DNA of 64,000 nt from Streptomyces sp. WM6386. GTDB taxonomy: Bacteria > Actinomycetota > Actinomycetes > Streptomycetales > Streptomycetaceae. Positions within the stretch are counted from its first letter, which is position 1, and the number at the start of each line of letters is the position of its first letter. Made by a program: the position numbers and the translations under genes. The stretch is taken from the NCBI RefSeq assembly GCF_000972385.1, contig NZ_JXTE01000014.1, positions 1 through 64,000 of the forward strand, written 5' to 3'. Under the pieces are notes generated by a model. The model was not told the DNA's origin, made no database searches, and saw nothing but the letters and a program-made list of their open reading frames with translations. This document shows, piece after piece, positions 1-9,222 of this stretch.

Positions 1-260
1 ACCGGGGTGGGTGTCGGGGTGGGGGTCGGCGTGGGGGTCGGCGAAGGGGTCGGGCACGACGGAGGCGTCGGCCAGGTGAGGCTTCCGGCGACCGCCACCG
101 CCTGGATGCCGTCCGGCCCGGTGGAGGCGGACGCGCAGGCGTCGGCCGCCGCCGTGTTCACCGGTACGCCGACGGCCAGCCATGTCAACGTCAAGAGCAA
201 CAACACCCGTATGGTCGGGGCGTATTGAGTCGATTCGGGTCGCTGCACGACGGAGATCAT
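1..260 (-). CDS. Secreted Pro-Thr-rich protein, N-terminal part only
   Basis: The reading frame starts at an ATG at 260 on the minus strand and runs off the left edge after 86 residues, so the 3' end is missing. Residues 1-18 are polar (MISVVQRPES at the start). A strong hydrophobic segment follows (RVLLLLTLTWLAVGV) and ends in an Ala-rich stretch (NTAAADA), a convincing signal peptide. The mature part starts ACASASTGPDG and passes into a (Pro-Thr)n tract at residues 72-86, a typical extracellular spacer or wall-spanning linker. No catalytic domain is visible. The Shine-Dalgarno is weak; the GTG four codons downstream is an alternative start. Family and function are unknown. Confidence 0.6.
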   Translation of the reverse strand, partial: MISVVQRPESTQYAPTIRVLLLLTLTWLAVGVPVNTAAADACASASTGPDGIQAVAVAGSLTWPTPPSCPTPSPTPTPTPTPTPTP

Positions 261-322
261 GAACCGAGAACGCGTCGGCGCGCTCCCGGGTACCGGTGGA
301 TTGACCCGAACGAGTGAGCGGC

Positions 323-335
323 CCCTGTCACAGGG
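323..335. promoter_or_regulatory. Short perfect palindrome upstream of the lipoprotein gene
   Basis: The sequence CCCTGT-C-ACAGGG (6+1+6) lies in the divergent region between the secreted-protein gene (start 260) and the lipoprotein gene (start 451), followed by an A-rich stretch at 339-350. It could be an operator shared by the two divergent genes. No regulator gene adjoins it, so this is inference from symmetry and position only. Confidence 0.25.
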
Positions 336-450
336 TCCAAAAAGAAAAATGTGCCTCTGCTGAACACAACAGCCACTTCCGTCCGTACTCATGGCCGTGC
401 GGCGGCGCAAAAGGGCGCTGCAACACCCGTACGAATTTGGGGAGTTGACG

Positions 451-1416
451 ATGAAGACCTCCTGGCGGAGTGCATCGCTCGTGGCGAGCGCTGCGGCGGT
501 GCTGGCGCTGACGACGGCGTGCGGCCAGGAAGCAGCGCCGTCCGCGAGCAGCCAGAACGTCGGCGCGACGGCCGCGGCCGGTGGCTACGGCAGCGCGGGC
601 ACCGGCATCGGATCCGGCCTGGGCAACGGGGGCGCGAGCCCCTCCGCTTCCGCGGCGGCCCCGGCCGCTTCCGCGGGCAAGCTGGCCGTCGTCACCAACC
701 CTGAGCTCGGCAAGGTGCTGACGGACAGTGGCGGGCTGACCCTCTACCGCTTCGACACGGACACCGCCGAACCGCCGAAGTCCAGCTGTGACGGCGACTG
801 CGCGAAGACCTGGCCGCCCGTGCCCGCGGACGACGCCACGGCCGGCGACGGCATCGACAAGTCGCTGCTCGGCGAGGTCACCCGCTCCGACGGCAGCAAG
901 CAGCTGACGGTCGGCGGCTGGCCGGCGTACCGCTATGTGAAGGACGTCAACGCCGGGGACGTCAACGGCCAGGGTGTGGGCGGCAAGTGGTACGCACTGG
1001 CCTCCGACGGCAAGAAGGCCGGTGGCGGAGGCGGGGGCGGCGCCGAGGCGGCCGACCTGCCCGGGCTGTCCACCCGTCAGGACCCGAACCTGGGCGAGAT
1101 CGTCGTCGACAAGAACGGCATGACGGTCTACCGCTTCATCAAGGACGTGGCCTGGCCGGACCCGATCTCGAAGTGCGAAGGAGCCTGCCTCGAGAAGTGG
1201 CCGGCCGTCGCACCGGTGGAGGCCAACGACACCAAGGGCATCGAGAAGAAGGGCCTGATGAGCTTCACCCGGCCCGACGGGGTCAAGCAGCAGACCATCG
1301 ACTGCTGGCCCATCTACACCTTCGCCCAGGACAAGGCGCCCGGGGACACCAACGGTCAGGGCGTCGGCGGCACGTGGTACGTCGTGGCGCCCGACGGCAA
1401 GCCGATCAAGAAGTAG
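451..1416 (+). CDS. Lipoprotein with two copies of the secreted repeat of unknown function (Lipoprotein_15 type)
   Basis: A 321-residue lipoprotein. The ATG at 451 is chosen because GGGGAG sits just upstream and the protein then opens with a classic signal (MKTSWRS, hydrophobic stretch, LTTAC) giving a lipid-anchored Cys24. A Gly/Ser/Ala-rich linker (about 25-85) is followed by two homologous units (about 90-200 and 215-321). Each unit carries the GxxLYRF/GxTVYRF strand, a Cys pair around a Trp-Pro motif (KTWPPV, EKWPAV), and an NGQGVGG-WY ending. This matches the PF03640-type repeats found in Streptomyces lipoproteins, whose function is unknown. It is monocistronic, closed by the terminator at 1521-1563. 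Confidence 0.85.
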   Translation: MKTSWRSASLVASAAAVLALTTACGQEAAPSASSQNVGATAAAGGYGSAGTGIGSGLGNGGASPSASAAAPAASAGKLAVVTNPELGKVLTDSGGLTLYRFDTDTAEPPKSSCDGDCAKTWPPVPADDATAGDGIDKSLLGEVTRSDGSKQLTVGGWPAYRYVKDVNAGDVNGQGVGGKWYALASDGKKAGGGGGGGAEAADLPGLSTRQDPNLGEIVVDKNGMTVYRFIKDVAWPDPISKCEGACLEKWPAVAPVEANDTKGIEKKGLMSFTRPDGVKQQTIDCWPIYTFAQDKAPGDTNGQGVGGTWYVVAPDGKPIKK

Positions 1417-1520
1417 GTCATCTCCCCGGGCCGAACCGCCCCACCCGTCAGAACCGAACCGCGGAAGGGAGGTCCGAGGCGACAGCGGAGTCCGGACAGC
1501 ACGCACCGCGCGCGGTCCAC

Positions 1521-1563
1521 CGGCCCGCCCCCTGCGCACCGCACGCAGGGGGCGGGCCGTTTT
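1521..1563 (+). terminator. Strong intrinsic terminator after the lipoprotein gene
   Basis: A perfect 16-bp stem (1521-1536 with 1544-1559), a 7-nt loop and then TTTT (1560-1563) lie about 105 bases after the lipoprotein stop. The rest of the 1417-1718 gap holds only the untranslated region and promoter area of the methyltransferase gene; no small gene is evident. Confidence 0.9.
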
Positions 1564-1718
1564 GCCATGTTTCAGCGGGACTTAGGCATGGTCAGCCAGG
1601 CACGTGCCGCAGGCAGTGACCGGGAACGGACGGTCAATTTCCGGTTCTGCTCGCTCCTTTGGCAGGCGATCAGTAGCCTCAGCTCGAACACCGGATCGCC
1701 TACGCCTTGGAGAGATAG

Positions 1719-2540
1719 ATGGATCGTCCCGCCTGGGCCCCACGGAGCATCGACATCTCGGTGCCTAGCGTTTCGCGGATCTACGACTTCTACCTGGGCG
1801 GTTCGCACAACTTCGAGGTCGACCGCGAGGCGGCCCGCAACGCGATGGAGTTCATGCCGGGACTCCCCAAGATCATGCAGGCGAACCGTGCGTTCATGCG
1901 CCGCGCGGTGCGCTTCGCCGCGGACCAGGGCATCACCCAGTTCCTGGACATCGGTTCGGGCATCCCGACCTTCGGCAGCGTCCACGAAGTGGCCCAGTCC
2001 GCCAGCCCCGGCGCCCGGGTCGTCTACGTCGACCACGACCCGGTGGCGGTCGCCCACAGCGAGGCGGTCCTGAGCGACAACGCGGACACGGGCGTCGTCG
2101 CCGCGGACCTCCGCAAGCCCCAGGAGATCCTCGCGAGCGCCGAAGTACGGCAACTGATCGACCTGAACCGGCCGGTGGCCCTGCTTCTCGTTGCCATACT
2201 GCACTTCGTGGAAGACGAGGACGACCCGTACAGTGCGGTCGCCGAGCTGCGTGACGCGCTCGCGCCCGGCAGTCTGCTGGTGCTCACTCATGCCTCCTAC
2301 GCGGGAATCCCGCTGCCGGCCGAGCGGGCCGCCGGCGCGGTCGACGTGTACAAGGACATCCGCAACCCGCTGATCATGCGCTCGCGCGACGACATCGCGC
2401 GGTTCTTCGAGGGGTACGACATGGTGGAACCGGGACTGGTGCCGATGCCGCACTGGCGGCCGGAGTCGGAGACCTGGGACCCCGACGACGAGGATCCCTG
2501 GGCCTTCTCCGGGTTCGCCGGCGTGGGGCGTACCGCGTGA
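1719..2540 (+). CDS. SAM-dependent methyltransferase, Methyltransf_19 (DUF574) family
   Basis: 273 residues with GGAGAG before the ATG. It begins MDRPAWAPRSIDISVPS and has YDFYLGGSHNFEVDR, the hallmark of the actinobacterial DUF574/PF04672 methyltransferases. The SAM-binding motif I is FLDIGSGIPT (about residue 70) and the acidic strand 2 is VVYVDHDPVA (about 105). Substrates for this expanded Streptomyces family are unknown. The stop codon overlaps the start of the c-di-GMP enzyme gene (GTGA), so the two are translationally coupled. A link to second-messenger signalling is therefore inferred from context only. Confidence 0.88.
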   Translation: MDRPAWAPRSIDISVPSVSRIYDFYLGGSHNFEVDREAARNAMEFMPGLPKIMQANRAFMRRAVRFAADQGITQFLDIGSGIPTFGSVHEVAQSASPGARVVYVDHDPVAVAHSEAVLSDNADTGVVAADLRKPQEILASAEVRQLIDLNRPVALLLVAILHFVEDEDDPYSAVAELRDALAPGSLLVLTHASYAGIPLPAERAAGAVDVYKDIRNPLIMRSRDDIARFFEGYDMVEPGLVPMPHWRPESETWDPDDEDPWAFSGFAGVGRTA

Positions 2541-4672
2541 TCGCCGAGCCGGACGGGCCGGAGGGCAGACTGCGCCGGTTCGCGACGATCTGGAGCCGGG
2601 CCGTCTTCCCGGTGACCACGACGTCCTCGACCCGGCCCGAGTTCGAGGAACAACTCCTGCCGCTGGCCCGCCGGTTGAGCGAGGCGCTGCGGGCGAGGAC
2701 CTTCGACGCGGACGAGGGCCGCGCGCTCGGTGCCGCCCTCGTCACGGTGCACTGCACCGACCCGGAGGCGCTGAGCCGGACCCTGGACTGCGTCGACGCC
2801 TACCTCGTGCTGTACTGCGGCGGCGGCGGCGACCAGGAGGACCTGCGGGTGCGCGCCTCGCGGCTGCAGCACGCCATGGCCGCCGGGTTCGCCTCGGCGC
2901 TGCGCGAGCGGACCCTGGCCGAGCAGGAGGCCATCTCGGCGGCCGCGTTGAAGGCGCAGGGCGTGGTGGCGCAGGCGCTGCACGCGAGCGAGGCCCGCTT
3001 CCGCGCGGTCTTCGAGGGCGCCGCCATAGGGATCGGCATGGCCGACCTGGAGGGCAACATCCTCCAGGTCAACGAGGCGCTGCTGCGCATGTTCGGCCTC
3101 AACGAGCAGATGATGCGCGGCCGCAACGTCATGGAGTGGACGCACCCCGAGGACGCGCCCCAGACGTGGACCCTCTACGACGAACTCGTCCGCGGCGAGC
3201 GTGAGCACTACCACCTGGAGAAGGCGTTCTCCCGCCCTGACGGAACGGTCCTGTGGACCAACCTGACCGTCTCCCTGCTCCGCGACGCCGACGGCAACCC
3301 GCAGTACCAGCTCGCGCTGATGGAGGACACCACCGAGCGCCGGCTGCTCAACCTCCGGCTGCGCTACGAGGCCACACACGACGCGCTCACGGGCCTGCCG
3401 AACCGCACGTTCTTCTTCGAACGGCTGGAGAAGGCGCTGGGAGCCGGCGCGGGCCAGCGCTTCGGCCTGTGCTACCTCGACCTGGACGGCTTCAAGACCA
3501 TCAACGACAGCCTCGGCCACGCGGCCGGCGACCGGCTGCTCGTCGAGGTCGCCGACCGGCTGCAGTCCTGCGCGACCGCGCCCGGCGAGATGGTCGCCCG
3601 TCTGGGCGGTGACGAGTTCGTCGCGCTGACGACGGGGACCGACACCGAGCGCGAGGTCGACGAGCTCGCCTCGCGGATCATGCACGCGCTGCTCGCCCCG
3701 ATCAGCGTCGACGGCCGTGAACTGACCGTGCGCGGCAGCATCGGCATCGTCGAGGGCCCGGCCGGGGAGCGCAGCGCGGCGGAGGTGCTGCGCAGCGCGG
3801 ACATCACGATGTACCGGGCCAAGGCGTCGGGCGGCAACCGCTTCGAGCTCGCCGACGAGGAGGCGGACGCCCGCGCGATCACCCGCCACGGTCTGACCAC
3901 CGCGCTGCCGACGGCCCTGGAGCGCGGCGAGTTCTTCATCGAGTACCAGCCGCTGGTGCACCTCGGTGACGGCAGAGTGCGCGGCGCGGAGGCGTTGGTG
4001 CGCTGGCTGCATCCGCAGCACGGCGTCCTGGGCCCGGACCGCTTCATCCCGCTCGCCGAACACACGGGCCTGATCGTCCCGTTGGGCCGCTGGGTCCTGG
4101 AGCAGTCGGTCCGCCAGGCCCGCGCATGGCGAGAGCGTCACGAGGAAGCCGGCCCGCTGCGCATCAACGTCAATCTCTCGCCGTGCCAGCTCACCCACCC
4201 CGGCCTGGTGCAGGACACGGTGGACATCCTGGAGCGCGCGGGTGTGGAGCCGGACGCGCTGTGCCTGGAGGTCACGGAGTCGGCGCTGATCGGCGCGGAC
4301 GACGACCTGCTGAAGCCGCTGCGCCGGCTGGCCGAGATGGGCGTCGACATCGCCCTGGACGACTTCGGCACCGGCTACTCCAACCTCGCCAATCTGCGCC
4401 GCCTCCCGGTGAGCGTCCTCAAACTGGACCGCTCCTTCACCCAGAGCATGCAGCAGTTCCCGGCGGACCCCGTCGACCTCAGGATCGTTGAGGGGATCGT
4501 CTCCCTCGCCCACAGCCTCGACCTCACGGTCACGGTCGAGGGCGTGGAGACGGGCGCCCAGGCCGAACAGCTGCGGATACTGGGCTGCGACACGGCCCAG
4601 GGCTGGTACTACGCCCGCCCGGGACCGCCGGAGCGGCTGCACGAGCTGGCGCTGGTGGACGCGACGGGCTGA
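2537..4672 (+). CDS. rmdA: PAS-GGDEF-EAL cyclic-di-GMP turnover protein (RmdA-like)
   Basis: 711 residues, GTG start overlapping the upstream stop. The N-terminal helical region (1-150) is uncharacterised. A PAS domain follows at about 150-275 (RFRAVFEGAAIGIGMADLEG), GGDEF at about 280-440 with an intact GGDEF signature near 357 and no RxxD inhibitory site before it, and EAL at about 450-705. The EAL domain keeps EALVRW, the Asn strand (INVNLSP), EVTES, DDFGTGYSN, the catalytic Lys (VLKLDRS), VEGVET and Gln-Gly near the end, so phosphodiesterase activity is likely and diguanylate cyclase activity possible. No transmembrane segment is seen. The domain order and position near sdh and ols genes fit RmdA of S. 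coelicolor, which affects aerial mycelium formation; the symbol rests on this. Confidence 0.88.
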   Translation: MIAEPDGPEGRLRRFATIWSRAVFPVTTTSSTRPEFEEQLLPLARRLSEALRARTFDADEGRALGAALVTVHCTDPEALSRTLDCVDAYLVLYCGGGGDQEDLRVRASRLQHAMAAGFASALRERTLAEQEAISAAALKAQGVVAQALHASEARFRAVFEGAAIGIGMADLEGNILQVNEALLRMFGLNEQMMRGRNVMEWTHPEDAPQTWTLYDELVRGEREHYHLEKAFSRPDGTVLWTNLTVSLLRDADGNPQYQLALMEDTTERRLLNLRLRYEATHDALTGLPNRTFFFERLEKALGAGAGQRFGLCYLDLDGFKTINDSLGHAAGDRLLVEVADRLQSCATAPGEMVARLGGDEFVALTTGTDTEREVDELASRIMHALLAPISVDGRELTVRGSIGIVEGPAGERSAAEVLRSADITMYRAKASGGNRFELADEEADARAITRHGLTTALPTALERGEFFIEYQPLVHLGDGRVRGAEALVRWLHPQHGVLGPDRFIPLAEHTGLIVPLGRWVLEQSVRQARAWRERHEEAGPLRINVNLSPCQLTHPGLVQDTVDILERAGVEPDALCLEVTESALIGADDDLLKPLRRLAEMGVDIALDDFGTGYSNLANLRRLPVSVLKLDRSFTQSMQQFPADPVDLRIVEGIVSLAHSLDLTVTVEGVETGAQAEQLRILGCDTAQGWYYARPGPPERLHELALVDATG

Positions 4673-4752
4673 GGCGGTGACTCGGTTGCGGAGGTGACGG
4701 GAGCGTCGACCGACATGGGCGTGTGACCCATGCGTCAGACGAGGTGAACGCG

Positions 4753-4793
4753 GCGATCGCGGGGGAACCGAGCCTCTTGGACCCCGCGGTCGC
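4753..4793. terminator. Terminator-like hairpin between convergent genes
   Basis: A 12-bp stem with one G-U pair (4753-4764 with 4782-4793) and a 17-nt loop lies between the end of the c-di-GMP enzyme gene and the end of the LysR gene. There is no T run, which is common for Streptomyces terminators. It could stop transcription from both sides. Confidence 0.55.
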
Positions 4794-4814
4794 GCTCACG
4801 ACCCCTCCGGGAGC

Positions 4815-5699
4815 TCACCGCTCCAGCAACATTCGCTGCAACTCCCGGGCCGCCCGCGGCGGGGCCACGTCGCTGCGGTGGGCCAGGGCGATCGTGCGGT
4901 GCAGTCCCGGCCGGGCGAGCGGGGTGACCCGCAGGCCCCGTCCCGAGCGCGCGGCCACCATCCGCGGTACGACCGCCACGCCCAGCCCCGCCCGGACGAA
5001 TCCCAGGACCGCGTCCATCTCGCCGCCCTCCACCGCGAAGTCGGGCTCGAAGCCCTCGGCGCGGCATGCGGCGACCGTCAGTTCGCGCAGGTCGTAGCCG
5101 TGCCGGAACATCACCAGACGCTCACCCTCCAGGTCGGCGATGCGTACGGTGCGCCGGCCGTCTCCCGGCTTGGGCGCCTCCGGGGACGACACCACCACCA
5201 GGTCCTCCCGCAGCAGCTCCACCGTCGTCAGGGCCGGTGAGGGCGTCGGCAGCGGGAGGACGACCAGCGCGAGGTCCAGGGCACCGCGGGCCAGTTCCCG
5301 TACGAGATCGTGCGAGCCGCCCTCCTCGATCATCAGACGGATGCCGGGATAGCGGTCATGGAAGGCGCGCAGCACGTCCGGCAGCAGACCCGTGCACAGA
5401 CTCGGCGTCGCGCCGAGGCGCACCCGGCCGCTGCGCAGCTGCACCAGCTCCTGCACCTCGTGCCGGGCCGTGTCCGCGTCGGCGAGGATCCGCCGGGCCA
5501 GCGGCAGCAGCGCCTCGCCCGCGTCGGTGAGCGTGATGTTGCCCCGGGCCCGCAGGAACAGGTCCGCCCCGAGCTCCCGCTCCAGCGCCTTGATCTGCTG
5601 GGAAAGGGACGGCTGCGCGACATGGACGAGGTCGGCGGCCCGGGTGAAGTGCCGGGTCTCCGCGACGGCCACGAAGTACTGGAGCTGCTGGAACTGCAT
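4815..5699 (-). CDS. LysR-family transcriptional regulator next to succinate dehydrogenase
   Basis: 294 residues from the ATG at 5699. A longer in-frame extension to 5741 is rejected because it would run through the operator palindrome at 5707-5725. The winged HTH lies at residues 1-60 (FTRAADLVHVAQPSLSQQIKALE) followed by an effector-binding domain with the usual LGATPSLCTGLLP and GLGVAVVPR elements. It is divergent from the sdh operon with only 84 bases between the start codons, so it probably controls sdh and itself. Its two cysteines are too far apart to be an OxyR-type redox pair. The effector is unknown. Confidence 0.88.
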   Translation of the reverse strand: MQFQQLQYFVAVAETRHFTRAADLVHVAQPSLSQQIKALERELGADLFLRARGNITLTDAGEALLPLARRILADADTARHEVQELVQLRSGRVRLGATPSLCTGLLPDVLRAFHDRYPGIRLMIEEGGSHDLVRELARGALDLALVVLPLPTPSPALTTVELLREDLVVVSSPEAPKPGDGRRTVRIADLEGERLVMFRHGYDLRELTVAACRAEGFEPDFAVEGGEMDAVLGFVRAGLGVAVVPRMVAARSGRGLRVTPLARPGLHRTIALAHRSDVAPPRAARELQRMLLER

Positions 5700-5706
5700 C
5701 CTCGTA

Positions 5707-5725
5707 CGATAGCCGCTGGCTATCG
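5707..5725. promoter_or_regulatory. LysR-type operator palindrome (T-N11-A)
   Basis: CGATAGCC-GCT-GGCTATCG has perfect 8-bp arms and a 3-bp centre. It contains T-N11-A (T5710, A5722) and ATAG-N7-CTAT, the canonical LysR-family binding-site architecture. It begins 8 bases upstream of the LysR start codon and lies just upstream of the proposed sdh -35 box, the expected position for an autoregulated divergent promoter. Confidence 0.75.
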
Positions 5726-5744
5726 AATCAAGCCGGACCATGTC

Positions 5745-5783
5745 TTGGACCGATCAGCCCCCTGGGCCCTAGCGTCTTGTGCC
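5745..5783 (+). promoter_or_regulatory. Probable sdh promoter giving a leaderless transcript
   Basis: TTGGAC (5745-5750) and TAGCGT (5770-5775) are separated by 19 bases. Transcription would start about 7-9 bases after the -10 box, at or beside the ATG at 5784. There is no Shine-Dalgarno sequence before that ATG, consistent with leaderless translation. Confidence 0.55.
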
Positions 5784-6491
5784 ATGGCTCTGGCAACGCG
5801 GACGGACCGACGACCGTCCATGGCACGCACGGTGTGGGACAGCTCCGTCGGCAAGAAGACCGTCATGGCGGTCAGCGGGCTGATCATGCTCATGTACCTG
5901 GTCGTCCACATGATCGGCAACCTGAAGATCTTCTTCGGGCCGGGCGAGTTCAACCACTACGCGCACTGGCTGCGCACGCTCGGCGAGCCCTTCATGCACT
6001 ACGAGTGGACGCTGTGGCTGATCCGGGTGGTGCTGGTGGTCGCCGTGATCGCCCACGCGACCTCGGCGTACCAGCTCAGCCGCCGCGACATCAAGGCGCG
6101 CCCCACCAAGTACGTGCACAAGAAGCCGCGGTCCAGCTATGCGACGCGGACCATGCGCTGGGGCGGGATCATCCTCGGCCTGTTCATCGTCTGGCACCTG
6201 CTGGACCTGACGACCGGCACCGTGCACTCGGGCGGTTTCCAGGAGGGCCGCCCGTATCAGAACGTCGTGGACACCTTCTCCACCTGGTACGGCAACGTCA
6301 TTTACATCCTGGCGGTGCTGGCCCTGGGTCTGCACATCCGGCACGGCTTCTGGAGCGCCGCGCAGACCCTCGGCGCCGGCAACCGCACCCGTGACCGAGC
6401 CCTGAAGGCCACGGCCGACATCCTCGCGCTGCTGCTCACGGTCGGCTTCCTCGCCGTGCCCGTGGGCGTGATGACCGGAGTGGTGAGCTGA
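5784..6491 (+). CDS. sdhC: Succinate dehydrogenase cytochrome b subunit (membrane anchor)
   Basis: 235 residues with about five transmembrane helices ([19 protein letters not shown], then [67 protein letters not shown]). His residues inside them suit haem b ligation (VVHMIG, IAHATS, VWHLLD, GLHIRHG). This is the single-polypeptide cytochrome b558-type anchor used with the Sdh1-like enzymes of actinobacteria. It passes electrons from the Fe-S subunit to menaquinone in the cytoplasmic membrane. It is the first gene of sdhC-sdhA-sdhB, 2 bases before sdhA. Confidence 0.9.
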   Translation: MALATRTDRRPSMARTVWDSSVGKKTVMAVSGLIMLMYLVVHMIGNLKIFFGPGEFNHYAHWLRTLGEPFMHYEWTLWLIRVVLVVAVIAHATSAYQLSRRDIKARPTKYVHKKPRSSYATRTMRWGGIILGLFIVWHLLDLTTGTVHSGGFQEGRPYQNVVDTFSTWYGNVIYILAVLALGLHIRHGFWSAAQTLGAGNRTRDRALKATADILALLLTVGFLAVPVGVMTGVVS

Positions 6492-6493
6492 AC

Positions 6494-8440
6494 ATGACTT
6501 ACACCGAGTACGTGAACGGCGAGCCCGTCGTCGACGACAAGGCTCCCTCCGGCCCCGTCAACGAGCGCTGGGACAAGCGCCGTTTCGAGGCCAGGCTGGT
6601 CAACCCCGCCAACCGGCGCAAGCACACCGTCATCGTCGTCGGCACCGGCCTCGCGGGTGGTTCCGCGGGTGCCACGCTCGCCGAACAGGGCTACCACGTC
6701 GTCCAGTTCTGCTACCAGGACTCGCCGCGCCGCGCCCACTCGATCGCCGCGCAGGGCGGTATCAACGCGGCGAAGAACTACCGCAACGACGGCGACTCCG
6801 TCCACCGGCTGTTCTACGACACCGTCAAGGGCGGGGACTTCCGGGCACGGGAGTCGAACGTGCACCGGCTGGCGCAGATCTCGGTCGAGATCATCGACCA
6901 GTGCGTCGCCCAGGGCGTGCCGTTCGCGCGGGAGTACGGCGGTCTGCTGGACACCCGCTCCTTCGGCGGCGTACAGGTGTCGCGGACGTTCTACGCCCGC
7001 GGCCAGACGGGTCAGCAGCTGCTGCTGGGCGCGTACCAGGCGCTCAGCAGGCAGATCGCCGCCGACAACATCGAGATGCATCCGCGCACCGAGATGCTCG
7101 ACCTGATCGTCGTCGACGGGAAGGCGCGCGGGATCGTCGCACGGGACCTCGTCACGGGGAAGATCGACACGTACTTCGCGGATGCCGTCGTCCTTGCCAG
7201 TGGTGGTTACGGCAATGTCTTCTACCTGTCGACCAACGCCATGAACTCCAACGCCACCGCCGTCTGGCGGGCGCACCGGCGCGGCGCCTACTTCGCCAAC
7301 CCGTGCTTCACCCAGATCCACCCGACGTGCATCCCGCGCACCGGCGACCACCAGTCGAAGCTGACGCTGATGAGCGAGTCGCTGCGTAATGACGGCCGGA
7401 TCTGGGTGCCGAAGGCCAAGGGTGACGACCGTCCCGCGAACCAGATCCCGGAGGAGGAGCGCGACTACTACCTGGAGCGCATCTATCCGTCCTTCGGCAA
7501 CCTCGTCCCGCGCGACATCGCCTCCCGCGCCGCCAAGAACGTCTGCGACGAGGGCAGGGGCGTGGGCCCCGGCGGCCAGGGCGTCTATCTGGACTTCGCG
7601 GACGCCATCGCGCGGATGGGACGCCAGGCCGTCGAGGCCAAGTACGGCAACCTCTTCGACATGTACCAGCGGATCACCGACGAGGATCCGTACCAGGTGC
7701 CCATGCGGATCTACCCGGCGGTGCATTACACGATGGGCGGGCTCTGGGTCGACTACGACCTCCAGACCACGATTCCCGGCCTGTTCGCGATCGGCGAGGC
7801 GAACTTCTCCGACCACGGAGCGAACCGGCTCGGCGCCTCCGCACTGATGCAGGGCCTGGCCGACGGCTACTTCGTCCTGCCGGCCACCATCAACGACTAC
7901 CTGGCCCGCAACCCCCACCAGGACGCGGTGAACGATGAACACCCGGCCGTCCAAGAGGTGTTGGCCGAGACCGAGGACCGGCTCAACCTCCTCCTGTCCG
8001 TCGATGGCGACCGCACCCCCGACTCCTTCCACCGTGAAGTCGGAGAACTGATGTGGGAGTTCTGCGGCATGGCCCGCACCGACTCCGGACTGCGCAAGGC
8101 CCTGGAGCGCATCCCGCAGATCCGCGAGGAGTTCTGGCGCCGCATCAAGGTCCCCGGCACCGGCGAGGAGTTCAACCAGTCCCTGGAGAAGGCCAACCGG
8201 ATCGTGGACTACCTCGAACTCGCCGAGCTGATGTGCCTGGACGCGCTGCACCGCGCCGAGTCCTGCGGCGGCCACTTCCGCGAGGAGTCCCAGACCCCGG
8301 ACGGCGAAGCGGCCCGCCGGGACGAGGAGTTCGCCTACGCGGCCGCCTGGGAGTTCACCGCCACCGGTGCCGCCCCTGTTCTGCACAAGGAAGACCTGGT
8401 CTTCGAGTACGTCCACCCCACCCAGCGGAGCTACGCATGA
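6494..8440 (+). CDS. sdhA: Succinate dehydrogenase / fumarate reductase flavoprotein subunit
   Basis: 648 residues, the usual size for the Sdh1-type flavoprotein. The FAD dinucleotide fold is [14 protein letters not shown] (about residue 37). The flavin-linking region [16 protein letters not shown] carries the His used for covalent FAD. The substrate-site elements [14 protein letters not shown] and [14 protein letters not shown] and the FAD-binding [19 protein letters not shown] are all present. It oxidises succinate to fumarate at the cytoplasmic face. It sits between sdhC and sdhB and overlaps sdhB by four bases (ATGA), so the subunits are translationally coupled. Confidence 0.95.
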   Translation: MTYTEYVNGEPVVDDKAPSGPVNERWDKRRFEARLVNPANRRKHTVIVVGTGLAGGSAGATLAEQGYHVVQFCYQDSPRRAHSIAAQGGINAAKNYRNDGDSVHRLFYDTVKGGDFRARESNVHRLAQISVEIIDQCVAQGVPFAREYGGLLDTRSFGGVQVSRTFYARGQTGQQLLLGAYQALSRQIAADNIEMHPRTEMLDLIVVDGKARGIVARDLVTGKIDTYFADAVVLASGGYGNVFYLSTNAMNSNATAVWRAHRRGAYFANPCFTQIHPTCIPRTGDHQSKLTLMSESLRNDGRIWVPKAKGDDRPANQIPEEERDYYLERIYPSFGNLVPRDIASRAAKNVCDEGRGVGPGGQGVYLDFADAIARMGRQAVEAKYGNLFDMYQRITDEDPYQVPMRIYPAVHYTMGGLWVDYDLQTTIPGLFAIGEANFSDHGANRLGASALMQGLADGYFVLPATINDYLARNPHQDAVNDEHPAVQEVLAETEDRLNLLLSVDGDRTPDSFHREVGELMWEFCGMARTDSGLRKALERIPQIREEFWRRIKVPGTGEEFNQSLEKANRIVDYLELAELMCLDALHRAESCGGHFREESQTPDGEAARRDEEFAYAAAWEFTATGAAPVLHKEDLVFEYVHPTQRSYA

Positions 8441-9186
8441 AGCTCACCCTGCGCGTCTGGCGGCAGAAGAACGCCGACGCCGAAGGCGCCATGTCCACCT
8501 ACGAGGTGGACGGCATCTCCTCGGACATGTCGTTCCTGGAGATGCTCGACACCCTCAACGAAGAACTCATCCTGCGCGGCGAGGACCCGGTCGCCTTCGA
8601 CCACGACTGCCGCGAGGGCATCTGCGGCGCGTGCTCGCTGGTCATCAACGGCGACGCGCACGGCCCGGAGCGCACCACGACGTGTCAGCTGCACATGCGG
8701 TCCTTCCAGGACGGCGACACGATCGACATCGAGCCGTGGCGGGCCTCTGCATTCCCGGTGATCAAGGACCTGGTCGTCGACCGCACCGCGTTCGACCGGA
8801 TCATCCAGGCCGGCGGCTACATCACCGCCCCCACCGGCGCCGCACCGGAGGCCCATGCCACGCCGGTGCCGAAGCCGGACGCGGACTTCGCGTTCGAGCA
8901 CGCGGAGTGCATCGGCTGCGGAGCCTGCGTCGCCGCCTGCCCCAACGGGGCGGCGATGCTGTTCACTTCGGCCAAGGTCAACCATCTCAACGTGCTGCCG
9001 CAGGGCGCGCCGGAGCGGGAGACGCGGGTGCTGGACATGGTGGCGCAGATGGACGAGGAGGGCTTCGGGGGCTGCACGTTGACCGGCGAATGCGCGACCG
9101 CCTGCCCCAAGGGCATCCCGCTCGTCTCCATCACCGGCATGAACAAGGAATGGCTGCGGGCCACGCGCAAGGTGGCGAAGCGGTAG
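8437..9186 (+). CDS. sdhB: Succinate dehydrogenase / fumarate reductase iron-sulfur subunit
   Basis: 249 residues. The N-terminal ferredoxin domain carries the [2Fe-2S] motif [10 protein letters not shown] with a later Cys (TTTCQLH). The C-terminal half carries [12 protein letters not shown] for [4Fe-4S] and a CTLTGEC...CPKG set for the [3Fe-4S] centre. It relays electrons from the flavin to the membrane anchor. It is the last gene of the operon, followed by a stem-loop at 9223-9259. Confidence 0.95.
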   Translation: MKLTLRVWRQKNADAEGAMSTYEVDGISSDMSFLEMLDTLNEELILRGEDPVAFDHDCREGICGACSLVINGDAHGPERTTTCQLHMRSFQDGDTIDIEPWRASAFPVIKDLVVDRTAFDRIIQAGGYITAPTGAAPEAHATPVPKPDADFAFEHAECIGCGACVAACPNGAAMLFTSAKVNHLNVLPQGAPERETRVLDMVAQMDEEGFGGCTLTGECATACPKGIPLVSITGMNKEWLRATRKVAKR

Positions 9187-9222
9187 CGCCCCTCACCGAC
9201 CGTTCGCCGTCCAGCGCGGACG

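Noticed and set aside
7..228. Plus-strand Gly-Val-repeat reading frame at the left edge
   Set aside because: It is the mirror of the minus-strand Pro-Thr-rich secreted protein, which has a real signal peptide and sensible composition; the Gly-Val pattern is an artefact of the repeat.
2297..4642. Long minus-strand reading frame opposite the c-di-GMP enzyme gene, and many similar long antisense frames (for example 6302-8416, 14227-15066, 46042-48543)
   Set aside because: They lie opposite or out of frame with genes that have clear conserved motifs, and their Arg/Pro/Gly/His-rich composition is that of GC-rich shadow frames.
5707..5725. OxyR site, because of ATAG-N7-CTAT
   Set aside because: The adjacent LysR protein lacks the closely spaced Cys pair of OxyR and the genes controlled are respiratory, so it is kept only as a general LysR-type operator.
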